Part shown: positions 23,542 to 33,563 of the stretch, one piece after another | Layout: each line of letters begins with the position of its first letter | Numbering within the stretch: the first letter of the stretch is position 1 | NCBI RefSeq assembly: GCF_027923705.1 | Contig: NZ_AP026442.1 | Location: 1,116,001-1,180,000, forward strand | Source of the DNA: Cellulomonas sp. NTE-D12 | GTDB lineage: Bacteria; Actinomycetota; Actinomycetes; Actinomycetales; Cellulomonadaceae | Direction: 5' to 3' | Length of the DNA: 64,000 nt | Notes under the pieces: model-generated | Told to the model about the DNA's origin: nothing | Database searches by the model: none | Seen by the model: the letters and a program-made list of their open reading frames with translations, nothing else | Position numbers and translations under genes: made by a program

Positions 23542-25728
23542 TCAGCTGTTGTCGGCGATGAAGATCACGGCGCCGAGAGGCGGGATGCGGACGCTGGCCG
23601 AGAAGGGGCGTCCGTAATGGGGCACGGGATCAGCGGTGATCTGCCCGAGGTTGCCGACACCGGAGCCGCCATAGATCGCGGCGTCGGTGTTGAGGGCCTC
23701 GGTCCAGGTGCCGGCGCCGGGCAGCGCGAGGCGGTACTGCTCGTGCGGCACGCCGGCGAAGTTGACGACGACGACCGCGGTCGGCGCGCCCGGTGCTTTG
23801 CGGAGATAAGCGAGGGTGTTTCCCTGGGAGTCGTTCGAGTCGATCCATTCGAAACCCTCGGGCCTGTGGTCCAGCTTCCAGAGCGCCGGCTGTGCCCGGT
23901 ACAGGGTGTTGAGGTCGCGTACGAGTCGCTGGACGCCGGCGTGCTTGGGGTCGTCGAGCTGTCCCCACCACAGGGAGTCCGCCTCCGACCATTCGCCCTG
24001 CTGCGCGAACTCGTCGCCCATGAAGATCAGCTGCTTGCCCGGGTGCGTCCACTGGTACGCGAACAGGGCTCGGACGTTCGCCGTCTTCTGCCAGTGGTCG
24101 CCGGGCATCCGGGCGTATAGAGAGCCCTTTCCGTGCACCACCTCGTCGTGCGAGAGCGGCAGGATGAACTGCTCGGAGTACGCGTACACCATCGAGAAGG
24201 TGATCTCTCCGTGGTGGTAGCTGCGGTGCACGGGCTGCTCCGCCATGTAGCGGAGCGTGTCGTTCATCCAGCCCATGTTCCACTTGAGGCCGAAGCCGAG
24301 ACCGCCGTGGTCGGTCGGCGCGGTGACGCCGCCCCACGCCGTCGACTCCTCGGCGATCATCAGGACGCCTGGCGTGCGGCGGTAGGCCGTCGCGTTCGCC
24401 TCCTGGAGGAACGAGATGGCGTCGAGGTTCTCACGACCGCCGTACTGGTTGGGTCGCCACTGACCGTCCTTGCGGGAGTAGTCGAGGTAGAGCATCGAGG
24501 CGACGGCGTCGACGCGGAGGCCGTCGACGTGGAACTCCTCGAACCAGTAGGTGGCGTTGGCCACCAGGAAGTTGCGGACCTCGGCACGGCCGAAGTTGAA
24601 GATGTACGTGCCCCAGTCGGGGTGCTCGCCCCGCAGCGGGTCGGGGTCCTCGTAGAGCGATGTGCCGTCGAACCGGCCGAGGCTCCAGTCGTCCTTGGGG
24701 AAGTGGGCCGGCACCCAGTCGACGATGACGCCGATGCCGGCGTCGTGCAGGGCGTTGACGAGGTAGCGGAGGTCGTCCGGGTGGCCGAAGCGGGAGGTCG
24801 GCGCGTAGTACGACGAGACCTGGTAGCCCCATGAGCCGCCGAAGGGGTGCTCCGCGACCGGCATGAACTCCACGTGGGTGAACCCCGTCTGACGCACGTA
24901 GTCCGTCAGCTGGGTGGCGAGGTCGCGGTACGAGAGCCCCTGACGCCACGAGCCGAGGTGGACCTCGTAGATCGACAGGGGGCCGGTGTGCGGGTCGGTG
25001 CTCGCGCGATGGGCCAGCCACGCGTCGTCCGACCAGGTGAAGTGCGAGTCGACGACGACCGAGGCGGTGGCGGGCGGGACCTCGGTGCCGCGTGCCATCG
25101 GGTCGGCCTTCTGCCGCCAGGTGCCGTCGGCGCCGACGATCTCGAACTTGTAGCGCGCCCCCGCGGTGACGCCGGGCACGAACAGCTCCCAGACGCCGCT
25201 GTCGCCCAGCGAACGCATCGCGTGCTGCGCACCTTGCCAGTAGTTGAAGTCGCCGATGACGCGGACGGCGCGGGCGTTGGGCGCCCAGACGGCGAAGGAC
25301 GTCCCGGTCACGTCGCCCAGAGGATCCGGGTAGCGCCGGACGGCCGCACCGAGGACCGTCCAGAGCTGCTCGTGACGGCCCTCCCGGATGAGGTGGAGGT
25401 CCACCTCGCCCAGGGTCGGCAGGTAGCGGTAGGGCTCGTCGACCAGGGTCGTGGTCTCGCCGTAGGTGACCGCGAGGCGGTAGGCGGGGACGGCGTCGGC
25501 GTCGAGAACGGCGACCCAGATCCCGTCCTGCTCGTGGCGAGCCTCCGTCTGCCCGCCGTCGGTCACCACGACGACGCTGTCCGCCAGGGGCCGCAGCGTG
25601 CGGATGGTCACGCCGTGCTCGCCGGGATGGGCGCCCAGCACGCCGTGGGGGTCGTAGTACAGGCCTGACGCGACCGCCCTCAGGGTGTCGGCGTCGACGG
25701 GGACCGGGGAGGGTGCGACCGAGGTCAT
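23542..25728 (-). CDS. glgB: 1,4-alpha-glucan branching enzyme
   Basis: A 728-residue GH13_9 branching enzyme that forms alpha-1,6 branches in glycogen-like glucan. The N-terminal region includes the GlgB motif [16 protein letters not shown] and a CBM48 domain (about residues 100-220, [20 protein letters not shown]). The barrel holds the nucleophile D407 (GLRVDAV), acid E460 (IAEEST) and the [14 protein letters not shown] segment. I chose ATG 25728 (MTSVAPS); the frame is open 15 codons further. It follows mak after 87 nt on the same strand and should branch the linear chains made by GlgE. Confidence 0.96.
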   Translation of the reverse strand: MTSVAPSPVPVDADTLRAVASGLYYDPHGVLGAHPGEHGVTIRTLRPLADSVVVVTDGGQTEARHEQDGIWVAVLDADAVPAYRLAVTYGETTTLVDEPYRYLPTLGEVDLHLIREGRHEQLWTVLGAAVRRYPDPLGDVTGTSFAVWAPNARAVRVIGDFNYWQGAQHAMRSLGDSGVWELFVPGVTAGARYKFEIVGADGTWRQKADPMARGTEVPPATASVVVDSHFTWSDDAWLAHRASTDPHTGPLSIYEVHLGSWRQGLSYRDLATQLTDYVRQTGFTHVEFMPVAEHPFGGSWGYQVSSYYAPTSRFGHPDDLRYLVNALHDAGIGVIVDWVPAHFPKDDWSLGRFDGTSLYEDPDPLRGEHPDWGTYIFNFGRAEVRNFLVANATYWFEEFHVDGLRVDAVASMLYLDYSRKDGQWRPNQYGGRENLDAISFLQEANATAYRRTPGVLMIAEESTAWGGVTAPTDHGGLGFGLKWNMGWMNDTLRYMAEQPVHRSYHHGEITFSMVYAYSEQFILPLSHDEVVHGKGSLYARMPGDHWQKTANVRALFAYQWTHPGKQLIFMGDEFAQQGEWSEADSLWWGQLDDPKHAGVQRLVRDLNTLYRAQPALWKLDHRPEGFEWIDSNDSQGNTLAYLRKAPGAPTAVVVVNFAGVPHEQYRLALPGAGTWTEALNTDAAIYGGSGVGNLGQITADPVPHYGRPFSASVRIPPLGAVIFIADNS

Positions 25729-25815
25729 TGCCCTAGCCAACCACCGGAGCGGCGTCCCTGCAGACGGGCGCACGGGACACGCGGACGGGGCGGGCGACCG
25801 ACGAGCCCCTGTCCC

Positions 25816-27204
25816 TCAGCGGAGCAGCCGGTCCAGCCCGGCCAGGGGGATGTGCAGCCAGTCAGGACGGTTGCGCTGCTCGTAGACCGCCTCGTAGAGC
25901 GCCTTGTCCAGCTCGAGGGCCGTCAGGAGCAGCGCCGACGAGCCCTCGCCCGTGGCCAGGGAGGTTCCGGCCGTCGCGTCGTACCGGACCAGGAGGGCGT
26001 CGCGGGCGGCACCGGACCAGGCGTGGGCGGCCTCGTGGTGCAGACCGCCGACCGCCGCCGCGTAGTCGAAGGACCGCAGCATGCCTGCGACGTCCCGTAC
26101 GGCGAGGTCCGGTCGGGTGCGCATGGCCAGCGGTGCCAACGGCTCACCCTCGAAATCGGTCACCACCCACCGGTCCGCGGATCGGAGAACCTGGCCCAGG
26201 TGCAGGTCACCGTGCACCCGCTGGCGCGGCGGTGCGTCCGGCAGAGCGCGGACGCGGGCAGCGACGCCGTGGACCGCGTCCCCGTACCCCTGAAGCGCGG
26301 GCACGGACTCCGCGGCCCAGGCGAACCGGTCCTCCAGCTGGCGGGCGACCTGCGCCGGACCCGCGGCGCCGTCGCCGTCGTCGGCGCCGCTCGGTTCCGC
26401 ACCGAAACCCCGGACCAGGGCGGCGTGCATGCCGGCGATCAGGGTGCCGAGCTGGCCGGCGGCGTCGTCGAACGGTGCGCCGGCACCGGCGAGCTCGCAG
26501 GCGAGCTCGAAGCCGTCACGCGCCCCGGGGACGAACGCCGAGAGCGCGCCGAGGTAGCCCTCGACCAGCTGCCCGCCCGCGTCCGGCCAACGTCCCACGA
26601 GCCAGCCGAGCGGTGCCGGTACCCCGTCCCAGCCGACCTCGACGAGCCGGCGCGGTACGTCCACGTCCGGGTTCGGTCCGGCGGCGAGCGTGCGGAACAC
26701 CTTGAGGATGCCGACCGCCGGTGCCTGCAGCTCCTCGCCGGCACGGCGGAGCACGACGGAGGTGTTCGACTGCTCGCCCGTGATCACGCGGGCGGTGGCC
26801 GGGTCCAGGTCGGTGGGCGCACGGCCGTCGGGGCCGTCGGCGGCGGCGAGCCAGGCGCCCAGGAACGCGGGGTGGCCGGTGCCGTCGAGCAGCAGCAGGT
26901 CGCCGATCCGGCCGACGGTGTCAGGGTCGACCGGCGCTGACGGGTCGGCCTGCGCCGTGGCGCTCGGGGCGAGCCGGTCGAGCACGAGCGGCACCTGGAG
27001 CAGCGTGTCGACCGAACCGAAGCGCACGCGGACCAGAGGGATGCGCACGGCCTCGTCGTCCAGCAGCAGCGTGGCCACCACGTCGAGCTGCGCCTCGGTC
27101 CCCTTGGCGGGGTACCAGCGGCGCGTCGGCAGCCAGGTCCGGACGAGCTCCGTCAGCGGCTCGAGGGGGAGGTCCGCCGACCCCGCCGTCGCGGTGAGCG
27201 TCAC
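25816..27204 (-). CDS. mak: Maltokinase
   Basis: A 462-residue maltokinase (Pep2 type), which phosphorylates maltose to maltose-1-phosphate with ATP. The kinase-fold active site shows RVHGDLHLGQVL with D333 as catalytic base and TDFEGEP with D350 as Mg2+ ligand. The N-terminal cap contains the family motif RRWYPAKG. The GTG start overlaps the treS stop (27201-27204), so TreS and Mak are made together: TreS supplies maltose and Mak traps it. In some actinobacteria the two are fused; here they are separate but coupled. Confidence 0.95.
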   Translation of the reverse strand: MTLTATAGSADLPLEPLTELVRTWLPTRRWYPAKGTEAQLDVVATLLLDDEAVRIPLVRVRFGSVDTLLQVPLVLDRLAPSATAQADPSAPVDPDTVGRIGDLLLLDGTGHPAFLGAWLAAADGPDGRAPTDLDPATARVITGEQSNTSVVLRRAGEELQAPAVGILKVFRTLAAGPNPDVDVPRRLVEVGWDGVPAPLGWLVGRWPDAGGQLVEGYLGALSAFVPGARDGFELACELAGAGAPFDDAAGQLGTLIAGMHAALVRGFGAEPSGADDGDGAAGPAQVARQLEDRFAWAAESVPALQGYGDAVHGVAARVRALPDAPPRQRVHGDLHLGQVLRSADRWVVTDFEGEPLAPLAMRTRPDLAVRDVAGMLRSFDYAAAVGGLHHEAAHAWSGAARDALLVRYDATAGTSLATGEGSSALLLTALELDKALYEAVYEQRNRPDWLHIPLAGLDRLLR

Positions 27205-28940
27205 GGGGCGACCACCTCCAGCCAGTAGAAGTCGCGCGAGCCGAGCGTGAACGTGCAGGCGTCGTCCGGACCCACGGCGGGGAACGGAGCGCCGCCGAAG
27301 ACGTCACGCAGCGCGGACCCTGCGGCACCCGGGAGCGTCACGCGGGCGGCGCGGGCCGTCGAGGCGAGGTTGGCCACGACGAGCACGGTCTGCGTCGGCG
27401 TCCGGCGCAGGAAGGTCAGGATCGAGTCGTTGTCGCACGGCACCACCGTGAAGTCGCCCATGCCGAGCGCCGGGTACCGGCGTCGGACGGCGAGCATGCC
27501 CTTGACCCAGTGCAGCAACGAGGTGGGCTGGGCCAGCTGCGCCTCGACGTTGACGTGGGCGTAGTGGTGCACCAGGGACTGGACCAGCGGCAGGTACAGC
27601 TTGCCGGGGTCGACGGTGGAGAAGCCCGCGTTGCGGTCCGGGGTCCACTGCATCGGGGTGCGGACGGAGTCGCGGTCCGCGAGCCAGATGTTGTCGCCCA
27701 TCCCGATCTCGTCGCCGTAGTAGAGGCAGGGGCTGCCGGGCAGCGAGAGGAGCAGGGCGTGGGCGAGCTCGATCTCCTTCCGCGAGTTGTCCAGCAGCGG
27801 GGCCAGCCGACGCCGGATCCCGACGTTGGCGCGCATCCGGGAGTCCTGCGCGTACCAGCCGTACATGGAGGCGCGCTCCTCGGTGGACACCATCTCGAGC
27901 GTCAGCTCGTCGTGGTTGCGCAGGAAGGTGCTCCACTGGCCGCCGGCCGGGATCGGCGGCGTGTCCGCGAGGATGTCGACGATCGGCGTCGCCCGTTGGT
28001 CGCGCAGCGCGTAGAAGATGCGCGGCATCACCGGGAAGTGGAAGCACATGTGGCACTCCGGCTCCTCCGGGGTGCCGAAGTAGTCGACGACGTCCTCCGG
28101 CCACTGGTTCGCCTCGGCCAGCATGATGCGGCCGGGGAACTCCTCGTCGAGCATCCGCCGGACCCGGCGCAGGAAGGCGTGCGTGGCCGGCAGGTTCTCG
28201 CAGTTGGTGCCCTCCGCCTCGAACAGGTAGGGGACCGCGTCGAGCCGGAAGCCGTCGACGCCGAGGTTCAGCCAGAACCGGCCGACGTCGAGCATCGCCT
28301 CCGCGACGCGCGGGTTCTCGAAGTTGAGGTCGGGCTGGTGGCTGAAGAACCGGTGCCAGAAGTACTGCCGCCGGACGGGGTCGAACGTCCAGTTGGACGT
28401 CTCGGTGTCGACGAAGATGATGCGGGCATCGGGATAGCCCGCGTTGTCGTCGCGCCAGACGTAGAAGTCGCCGTAGGGCCCCTCGGGGTCGGCCCGCGAC
28501 GCCTGGAACCACGGGTGCTGGTCGCTGGTGTGGTTCATGACGAGGTCGACGACGATCCGCATGCCGCGGGCGTGGGTCTGCTGCACCAGCTCGGTGAAGT
28601 CGGTGATCGAGCCGTACTGCGCGGCAACGGCCGTGTAGTCCGCCACGTCGTAGCCGCCGTCACGCAGGGGCGACGGGTAGAACGGCGGCAGCCACAGGCA
28701 GTCGATGCCGAGCCACTGCAGGTAGTCCAGGCGCTGGATCAGGCCCTGGATGTCGCCGGAGCCCTCGCCCCGCGAGTCGGAGAAGCACCGCAGCATCACC
28801 TCGTAGAACACCGCGGTGCGGTACCACTGGGAGTCCGGCGTCGGGGCGCCCGGCAGCGCCGCGGCGGGCACCTGGGGCTGGCGGCGCGCGGGCAGGCCGT
28901 GCAGCGCCAGCGCGGCGGTGGTCGGTGGCGGCTCGGTCAC
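27201..28940 (-). CDS. treS: Trehalose synthase (maltose mutase)
   Basis: A 579-residue GH13_16 enzyme interconverting trehalose and maltose. The start segment SQWYRTAVFYEVMLRCF is typical of TreS, the nucleophile is D234 (GFRLDAVPY), the acid E276 (LAEANQWPED) and the third Asp sits in FLRNHDELTLEM. GTG 28940 overlaps the glgE stop; the longer frame to 29012 lies inside glgE. There is no C-terminal maltokinase fusion. Confidence 0.95.
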   Translation of the reverse strand: MTEPPPTTAALALHGLPARRQPQVPAAALPGAPTPDSQWYRTAVFYEVMLRCFSDSRGEGSGDIQGLIQRLDYLQWLGIDCLWLPPFYPSPLRDGGYDVADYTAVAAQYGSITDFTELVQQTHARGMRIVVDLVMNHTSDQHPWFQASRADPEGPYGDFYVWRDDNAGYPDARIIFVDTETSNWTFDPVRRQYFWHRFFSHQPDLNFENPRVAEAMLDVGRFWLNLGVDGFRLDAVPYLFEAEGTNCENLPATHAFLRRVRRMLDEEFPGRIMLAEANQWPEDVVDYFGTPEEPECHMCFHFPVMPRIFYALRDQRATPIVDILADTPPIPAGGQWSTFLRNHDELTLEMVSTEERASMYGWYAQDSRMRANVGIRRRLAPLLDNSRKEIELAHALLLSLPGSPCLYYGDEIGMGDNIWLADRDSVRTPMQWTPDRNAGFSTVDPGKLYLPLVQSLVHHYAHVNVEAQLAQPTSLLHWVKGMLAVRRRYPALGMGDFTVVPCDNDSILTFLRRTPTQTVLVVANLASTARAARVTLPGAAGSALRDVFGGAPFPAVGPDDACTFTLGSRDFYWLEVVAP

Positions 28941-31117
28941 GGCACGTCCACGTGCACCACGTGGGCGCAGCTGACGGTCGGGTCGAGCCGGACGAACGCC
29001 TCCGGGCCCCACCAGAACGTGGCGTCGGTCAGCAGGTCGTGCGCTCGCACGGGGCCAAGGGCCGGCAGCCCGAGCGCCTCGAGGTCCAGCAGGACCATGC
29101 CTTCCCGTGGGTGGAACGGGTCGAGGTTCACGACGACCACCACGGTGTCCGCGACGCCGGTCGGCGAGTCCTCCGCCGCGACGTGGCGGGAGAAGCAGAC
29201 CAGGGCGTCGTCCGTCGTCGGGTGCACCCGCACGTCACGCAGCTGCTGGAGAGCCGGGTGGGCGCGCCGCACCGCGTTCAGCCGGCCGATCAGCAGCGCG
29301 ATGCCGTAGCGGTCCGCCTGCGACCAGTCGCGGGGGCGGAACTCGTACTTCTCGTTGTCGATCTGCTCCTCGACACCCGGACGCGGGATGTGCTCGACGA
29401 GCTCGTAGCCGGAGTAGATGCCCCACGTCGGCGAGCCCGTGGCGGCCAGCACCGCCCGGACGGCGAAGCCGCCCAGGCCGGTGGCCTGCAGGTACGGGGG
29501 GAGGATGTCATGCGTCGTCGGCCAGAAGCTGGGGCGCATCCACGCACCGTCCGGGCCGGCGACCGTGGCGATGTACTCCTCGAGCTCCTCCTTCGTGTTG
29601 CGCCAGGAGAAGTACGTGTACGACTGGTGGAAGCCGATCTTGGCCAGCGCGAGCATCATCGCCGGCCGGGTGAAGGCCTCTGCGAGGAAGAGGACGTCCG
29701 GGTGGTCACGCGCGACCTCCGCGAGCAGCCGCTCCCAGAACGCGAGCGGCTTGGTGTGCGGGTTGTCGACGCGGAACGCGGTCACACCGTGGGAGATCCA
29801 CAGCTCCACGACGCGGTGGATCTCGGCGTAGATGCCCTCGGGGTCGTTGTCGAAGTTGAGCGGGTAGATGTCCTGGTACTTCTTGGGCGGGTTCTCGGCG
29901 TAGGCGATCGAGCCGTCGGCACGCGTGGTGAACCACTCCGGGTGCTCGCGGACCCAGGGGTGGTCCGGCGAGCACTGCAGGGCGAGGTCCAGGGCCACCT
30001 CGAGGCCGAGCCCGCGGGCGGACGCCACGAAGGCGTCGAAGTCGTCGAACGTCCCCAGGCTCGGCTCGATCGCGTCGTGACCACCGGCGGCCGAGCCGAT
30101 CGCATAGGGGGAGCCCGGGTCGCCGGGCTCGGCGACGAGGGTGTTGTTGCGGCCCTTGCGGAACGTCGTGCCGATCGGGTGGATCGGCGTCAGGTAGACG
30201 ACGTCGAAGCCCATCGACGCGATGCGCGGCAGCTGCTCGGCGGCGGTGCGCAGCGTGCCCGAGACCCAGCGCCCCGTGTCCGGGTCGACGTGCGCGCCGT
30301 GGGACCGCGGGAACAGCTCGTACCAGGAGCCCGCCAGGGCGAGCGGGCGGTGCACGACGAGCGGGTAGTCGGCCGACGGGGAGACGAGGTCGCGCAGCGG
30401 CGTACGGGCGAGCGCATCCCGGACGGCGTCGGACAGGGCGACGCCCAGGCGCTCGTCGGCCGGGCGCTCGCGGTCCCGCAGGGCCGCCGCGGCGTCCTGC
30501 AGCACCGCCGCGTCCTGCTCGGGCATCGCATCCGGCCCGGTGCGCCCGGCCGCGCGCGTCAGGACCCGCGCACCCTCGGTGAGCATCAGCTCGGCGTCGA
30601 TGCCGGCCGGCACCTTGATCGCCGCGTCGTGGGCCCACGTGCCGTACGGGTCGGACCAGCCCTCGACCCGGAACGTCCAGGCGCCGGTGGCGTCGGGAAC
30701 CACGCGGGCCTCGTACCGGTCGAGGCCCTTGAGCACCTCCGTCATGCGGACCCGCTGGTGCACCTCACCGTCCGGCCGGACCAGCACGGCGGTGGCGCCG
30801 AACGCGTCGTGGCCCTCGCGGAACACGGTCGCCTGGATCGGCACCGCCTCGCCCACCACGGCCTTCGCCGGGAACCGGCCCTCCTCCGCGACCGGCGCCA
30901 CGTCGAGCACCGGGATGCGTCCGATGCGGACGGGCGGCTCGTCGGGCGGCGCCGGCCGGGCCGCGTCCACCGCGGAGTGCCGTGCGGGCGCGCCCGAGCC
31001 GGTCGCGCCGGAGGAAGTCGCACGGCGCGCCGGGGCGGCCGCAGGGGTCGGGGGAACCCCGGGCGCCACCGTGGGCTCGGGCTGCGGACGGGGGGACGGG
31101 GACGACGACGGTCGCAC
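28937..31117 (-). CDS. glgE: GlgE maltosyltransferase
   Basis: A 726-residue GH13_3 alpha-1,4-glucan:maltose-1-phosphate maltosyltransferase, which extends alpha-glucan using maltose-1-phosphate. The nucleophile is D451 (FRVDNPHTKP) and the acid/base E480 (FLAEAF); YELFPRSHG and PPKKYQDIYPLNFD are family hallmarks. The first 60 residues are Pro/Ala/Ser-rich and precede the domain start (RIGRIPVLDVAP). GTG 31117 has TAGGTT six bases upstream and no ribosome site, so a leaderless message starts here; glgE therefore probably heads its own transcript with treS and mak. Confidence 0.96.
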   Translation of the reverse strand: MRPSSSPSPRPQPEPTVAPGVPPTPAAAPARRATSSGATGSGAPARHSAVDAARPAPPDEPPVRIGRIPVLDVAPVAEEGRFPAKAVVGEAVPIQATVFREGHDAFGATAVLVRPDGEVHQRVRMTEVLKGLDRYEARVVPDATGAWTFRVEGWSDPYGTWAHDAAIKVPAGIDAELMLTEGARVLTRAAGRTGPDAMPEQDAAVLQDAAAALRDRERPADERLGVALSDAVRDALARTPLRDLVSPSADYPLVVHRPLALAGSWYELFPRSHGAHVDPDTGRWVSGTLRTAAEQLPRIASMGFDVVYLTPIHPIGTTFRKGRNNTLVAEPGDPGSPYAIGSAAGGHDAIEPSLGTFDDFDAFVASARGLGLEVALDLALQCSPDHPWVREHPEWFTTRADGSIAYAENPPKKYQDIYPLNFDNDPEGIYAEIHRVVELWISHGVTAFRVDNPHTKPLAFWERLLAEVARDHPDVLFLAEAFTRPAMMLALAKIGFHQSYTYFSWRNTKEELEEYIATVAGPDGAWMRPSFWPTTHDILPPYLQATGLGGFAVRAVLAATGSPTWGIYSGYELVEHIPRPGVEEQIDNEKYEFRPRDWSQADRYGIALLIGRLNAVRRAHPALQQLRDVRVHPTTDDALVCFSRHVAAEDSPTGVADTVVVVVNLDPFHPREGMVLLDLEALGLPALGPVRAHDLLTDATFWWGPEAFVRLDPTVSCAHVVHVDVP

Positions 31118-31123
31118 GGTCCG

Positions 31124-31129
31124 AACCTA
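31124..31129 (-). promoter_or_regulatory. -10 box of leaderless glgE
   Basis: On the minus strand TAGGTT is followed by six bases and then GTG 31117. It lies in the 136-nt gap between glgX and glgE. Confidence 0.5.
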
Positions 31130-31253
31130 TCCGCCCGTGCCGCACGTGGGCATCCGCACGGGACGTCGCTGGACGCGTGTCCTGGTCAGGTGGGGATCCG
31201 GTGCTGCGCAGCGCCGGGGCCTGTCACGCGGCGCAGGCCGGTGGCGGTACCGC

Positions 31254-33443
31254 TCAGGCGCGGACGTAGACGCGCATGCTGAGCGGCTCGAGGACCACGC
31301 TCTCGCCACCGCCCGCGTGCAGACCGCCTGCGATCGCCGTCAGGCGCTCCTCGCGGGGGTGCTCCCACACCGAGTCCCACGCCAGCTGCCACCTCGCGAC
31401 GTGGTCCGGCGGCAGCCGGACCGCCAGCTGGTCCAGGGCGCCGTTGACCACGACGAGGACGGAGTCGGACTCCGGTGCGGCCGTCGTGCGGACCATCTGG
31501 AACGTGCGGATGGACGCGTCGTGCCACCGGGCGTGGTCGAACGGCGCTCCGTCGGGGCCGAACCAGGCCAGGTCCGGTGCCTCGCCGTCGCCGGCCGGCT
31601 CACCCGTGTAGAAAGCGGTGGCCCGGAGCGCGGGGTGGGCGCGGCGCAGCGTCAGGAGGTGGCGGGCGGTCTCGAGCAGGTTGCGTCGCCAGGGCGGCAG
31701 CTTCCAGGACATCCACGACAGCTCGGAGTCCTGGCAGTAGGCGTTGTTGTTGCCGTGCTGGGTGCGGCCGAGCTCGTCGCCGGCCGTGATCATCGGCGTG
31801 CCGGCGGCGAGCACCAGCGTGCCGAGCAGGTTGCGGATCGAACGTCGCCGCAGGGGGAGCACGTCGGCACCGGGTGAGTCGGGCGGCACCGGCCCCTCGA
31901 CGCCGTGGTTCCAGGACCGGTTGTCGTCGCTGCCGTCCCGGTTCTGCTCCCCGTTCGCGGCGTTGTGCTTGTGCTCGTAGGCGACGAGGTCCGCGAGCGT
32001 GAACCCGTCGTGCGCCGTGAGGAAGTTGACCGACGCGGTGGGCGTACGCGCCAGCGGCGGTGTGCCGTTGCCGAACAGGTCGACCGAGCCGGACAGGCGC
32101 GTGGCGACCTCGCGGACGCGATGGCCCGGCAGACCGTGCGCGGCACGGCCCGGGTCGGCCAGCCAGAAGGAGCGGACGGCGTTGCGGAACCGGTCGTTCC
32201 ACTCGCCGAACGGTGGCGGGAACTGGCCCGTGCGCCAGCCGCCGGGCCCGATGTCCCACGGCTCGGCGATCCGCTTCAGCGCGTGCAGCGACGGGTCGGT
32301 CGAGGCGGCGACGAGCAGCGGGTGGTCCGGGGTGAAACCCTGCGTCCCGCGCCCCAGCGTGACGGCGAGGTCGAACCGGAAGCCGTCCACCCCCACCACG
32401 TCGGCCCAGTACCGCAGCGAGTCCATCGTCAGGGCGACCACCTCGGGCCGCCGGAAGTCCAGGGTGTTGCCGCAGCCGGTGACGTCGACGATCCCCGCCG
32501 GGGTGTTGCCGTCGTGGGCGTAGTAGACGGCGTTGTCCAGGCCGCGCCAGGACAGGTGCTGGCCGTCGGCCCCGCCTTCGCAGGTGTGGTTGTAGACGAC
32601 GTCCAGCAGCACCTCGAGCCCCGCCTCGTGCAGGGCGTGCACGGCGGTCCGCAGCTCGGCGAGGACCGCCGCCGGTCCCAGGCGCCGGGCCAGCTCGGTG
32701 GCGTACGGGGCGTGCGGGGCGAAGAACCCGAGGGTGTTGTAGCCCCAGTAGTTGGTCAGGCCGCGTCGGACGAGGTGCGGCTCCGAGGCGTGCGCGTGCA
32801 CCGGGAGCAGCTCGACCGCGGTCACCCCGAGCCGCACCAGGTGCTCGACGACCGTCGGGTGCGCCAGCCCCGCGTAGGTCCCGCGCAGCTCGGGCGGCAC
32901 GTGCTCGGCCAGCGCGGTGAGGCCCTTGACGTGCGCCTCGTACACGACCGTGTCCCGCCAGGGCGTCCAGGGTCGGTTGGCGGCCGGGTCCGGGCCGGCG
33001 AGGTCGCGGGTGTCCACGACGACGCCATGAGGGACGTGCGCGGCGGAGTCACGGGCGTCCGCTGCGCCCTGCGGGTCCCCACGGAGCTGGTCGTCGACGA
33101 CGTGGCCGTAGGTGGCCGGGCCGTAGCCGAGCGCGCCGACGAGACCGCGCGCGTAGGGGTCCACCAGCAGCTTCGCCGGGTTGTAGCGGAGGCCGTAGGA
33201 GGGCTCCCACGGCCCGTGGGCACGGAAGCCGTACCGCTGACCGGGCTGCACGCCGGGGACGTGGGCGCTGAAGACGCCCAGCGAGGGACCGTCGAGCCGG
33301 ACGCGGCGCTCCGTGCCCTCGTCGAGCAGGCACAGGTCGATCGCATCGGCGTGCGGGGCCAGCACGGCGACCTCGATGCCGTCGTCGACGACGTGCACCC
33401 CGAGGCGTGGCGGTCGTCGGGACGGGGAGCTCACGCGACCCAT
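31254..33443 (-). CDS. glgX: Glycogen debranching enzyme
   Basis: A 729-residue GH13_11 isoamylase-type debranching enzyme that cuts alpha-1,6 branches in glucan. Residues 10-110 form the N-terminal CBM48-like domain (RYGFRAHGPWEPSYGLRYNP). The nucleophile is D358 (GFRFDLAV), the acid E394 (RIAEPWD), and the third Asp is in LTAHDGFTLADLVAYEHKHN. I chose ATG 33443 (MGRVSSPS): the open frame runs another 589 codons but is antisense to etfBA. Its presence beside glgB/glgE gives both building and trimming activity in one locus. Confidence 0.94.
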   Translation of the reverse strand: MGRVSSPSRRPPRLGVHVVDDGIEVAVLAPHADAIDLCLLDEGTERRVRLDGPSLGVFSAHVPGVQPGQRYGFRAHGPWEPSYGLRYNPAKLLVDPYARGLVGALGYGPATYGHVVDDQLRGDPQGAADARDSAAHVPHGVVVDTRDLAGPDPAANRPWTPWRDTVVYEAHVKGLTALAEHVPPELRGTYAGLAHPTVVEHLVRLGVTAVELLPVHAHASEPHLVRRGLTNYWGYNTLGFFAPHAPYATELARRLGPAAVLAELRTAVHALHEAGLEVLLDVVYNHTCEGGADGQHLSWRGLDNAVYYAHDGNTPAGIVDVTGCGNTLDFRRPEVVALTMDSLRYWADVVGVDGFRFDLAVTLGRGTQGFTPDHPLLVAASTDPSLHALKRIAEPWDIGPGGWRTGQFPPPFGEWNDRFRNAVRSFWLADPGRAAHGLPGHRVREVATRLSGSVDLFGNGTPPLARTPTASVNFLTAHDGFTLADLVAYEHKHNAANGEQNRDGSDDNRSWNHGVEGPVPPDSPGADVLPLRRRSIRNLLGTLVLAAGTPMITAGDELGRTQHGNNNAYCQDSELSWMSWKLPPWRRNLLETARHLLTLRRAHPALRATAFYTGEPAGDGEAPDLAWFGPDGAPFDHARWHDASIRTFQMVRTTAAPESDSVLVVVNGALDQLAVRLPPDHVARWQLAWDSVWEHPREERLTAIAGGLHAGGGESVVLEPLSMRVYVRA

Positions 33444-33550
33444 TGTCACCGCCTGCCGGCGGGAGCCCGCACACGCCTCGCCTGGGACCGTCGGTCCTTG
33501 CGGCAGGCGACGAGCAGCGGACGCGTCGGGACCGCGCCGGTGACGCCGGG

Positions 33551-33556
33551 TAACGT
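33551..33556 (+). promoter_or_regulatory. -10 box of leaderless etfB
   Basis: TAACGT lies 7 nt before GTG 33564 with no ribosome site. Upstream, the divergent region with glgX contains GGACCGTCGGTCC (33485-33497), a palindrome with a 3-nt centre flanked by CGCCTG and CAGGCG, a possible regulator site. Confidence 0.45.
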
Positions 33557-33563
33557 TCCGCGC

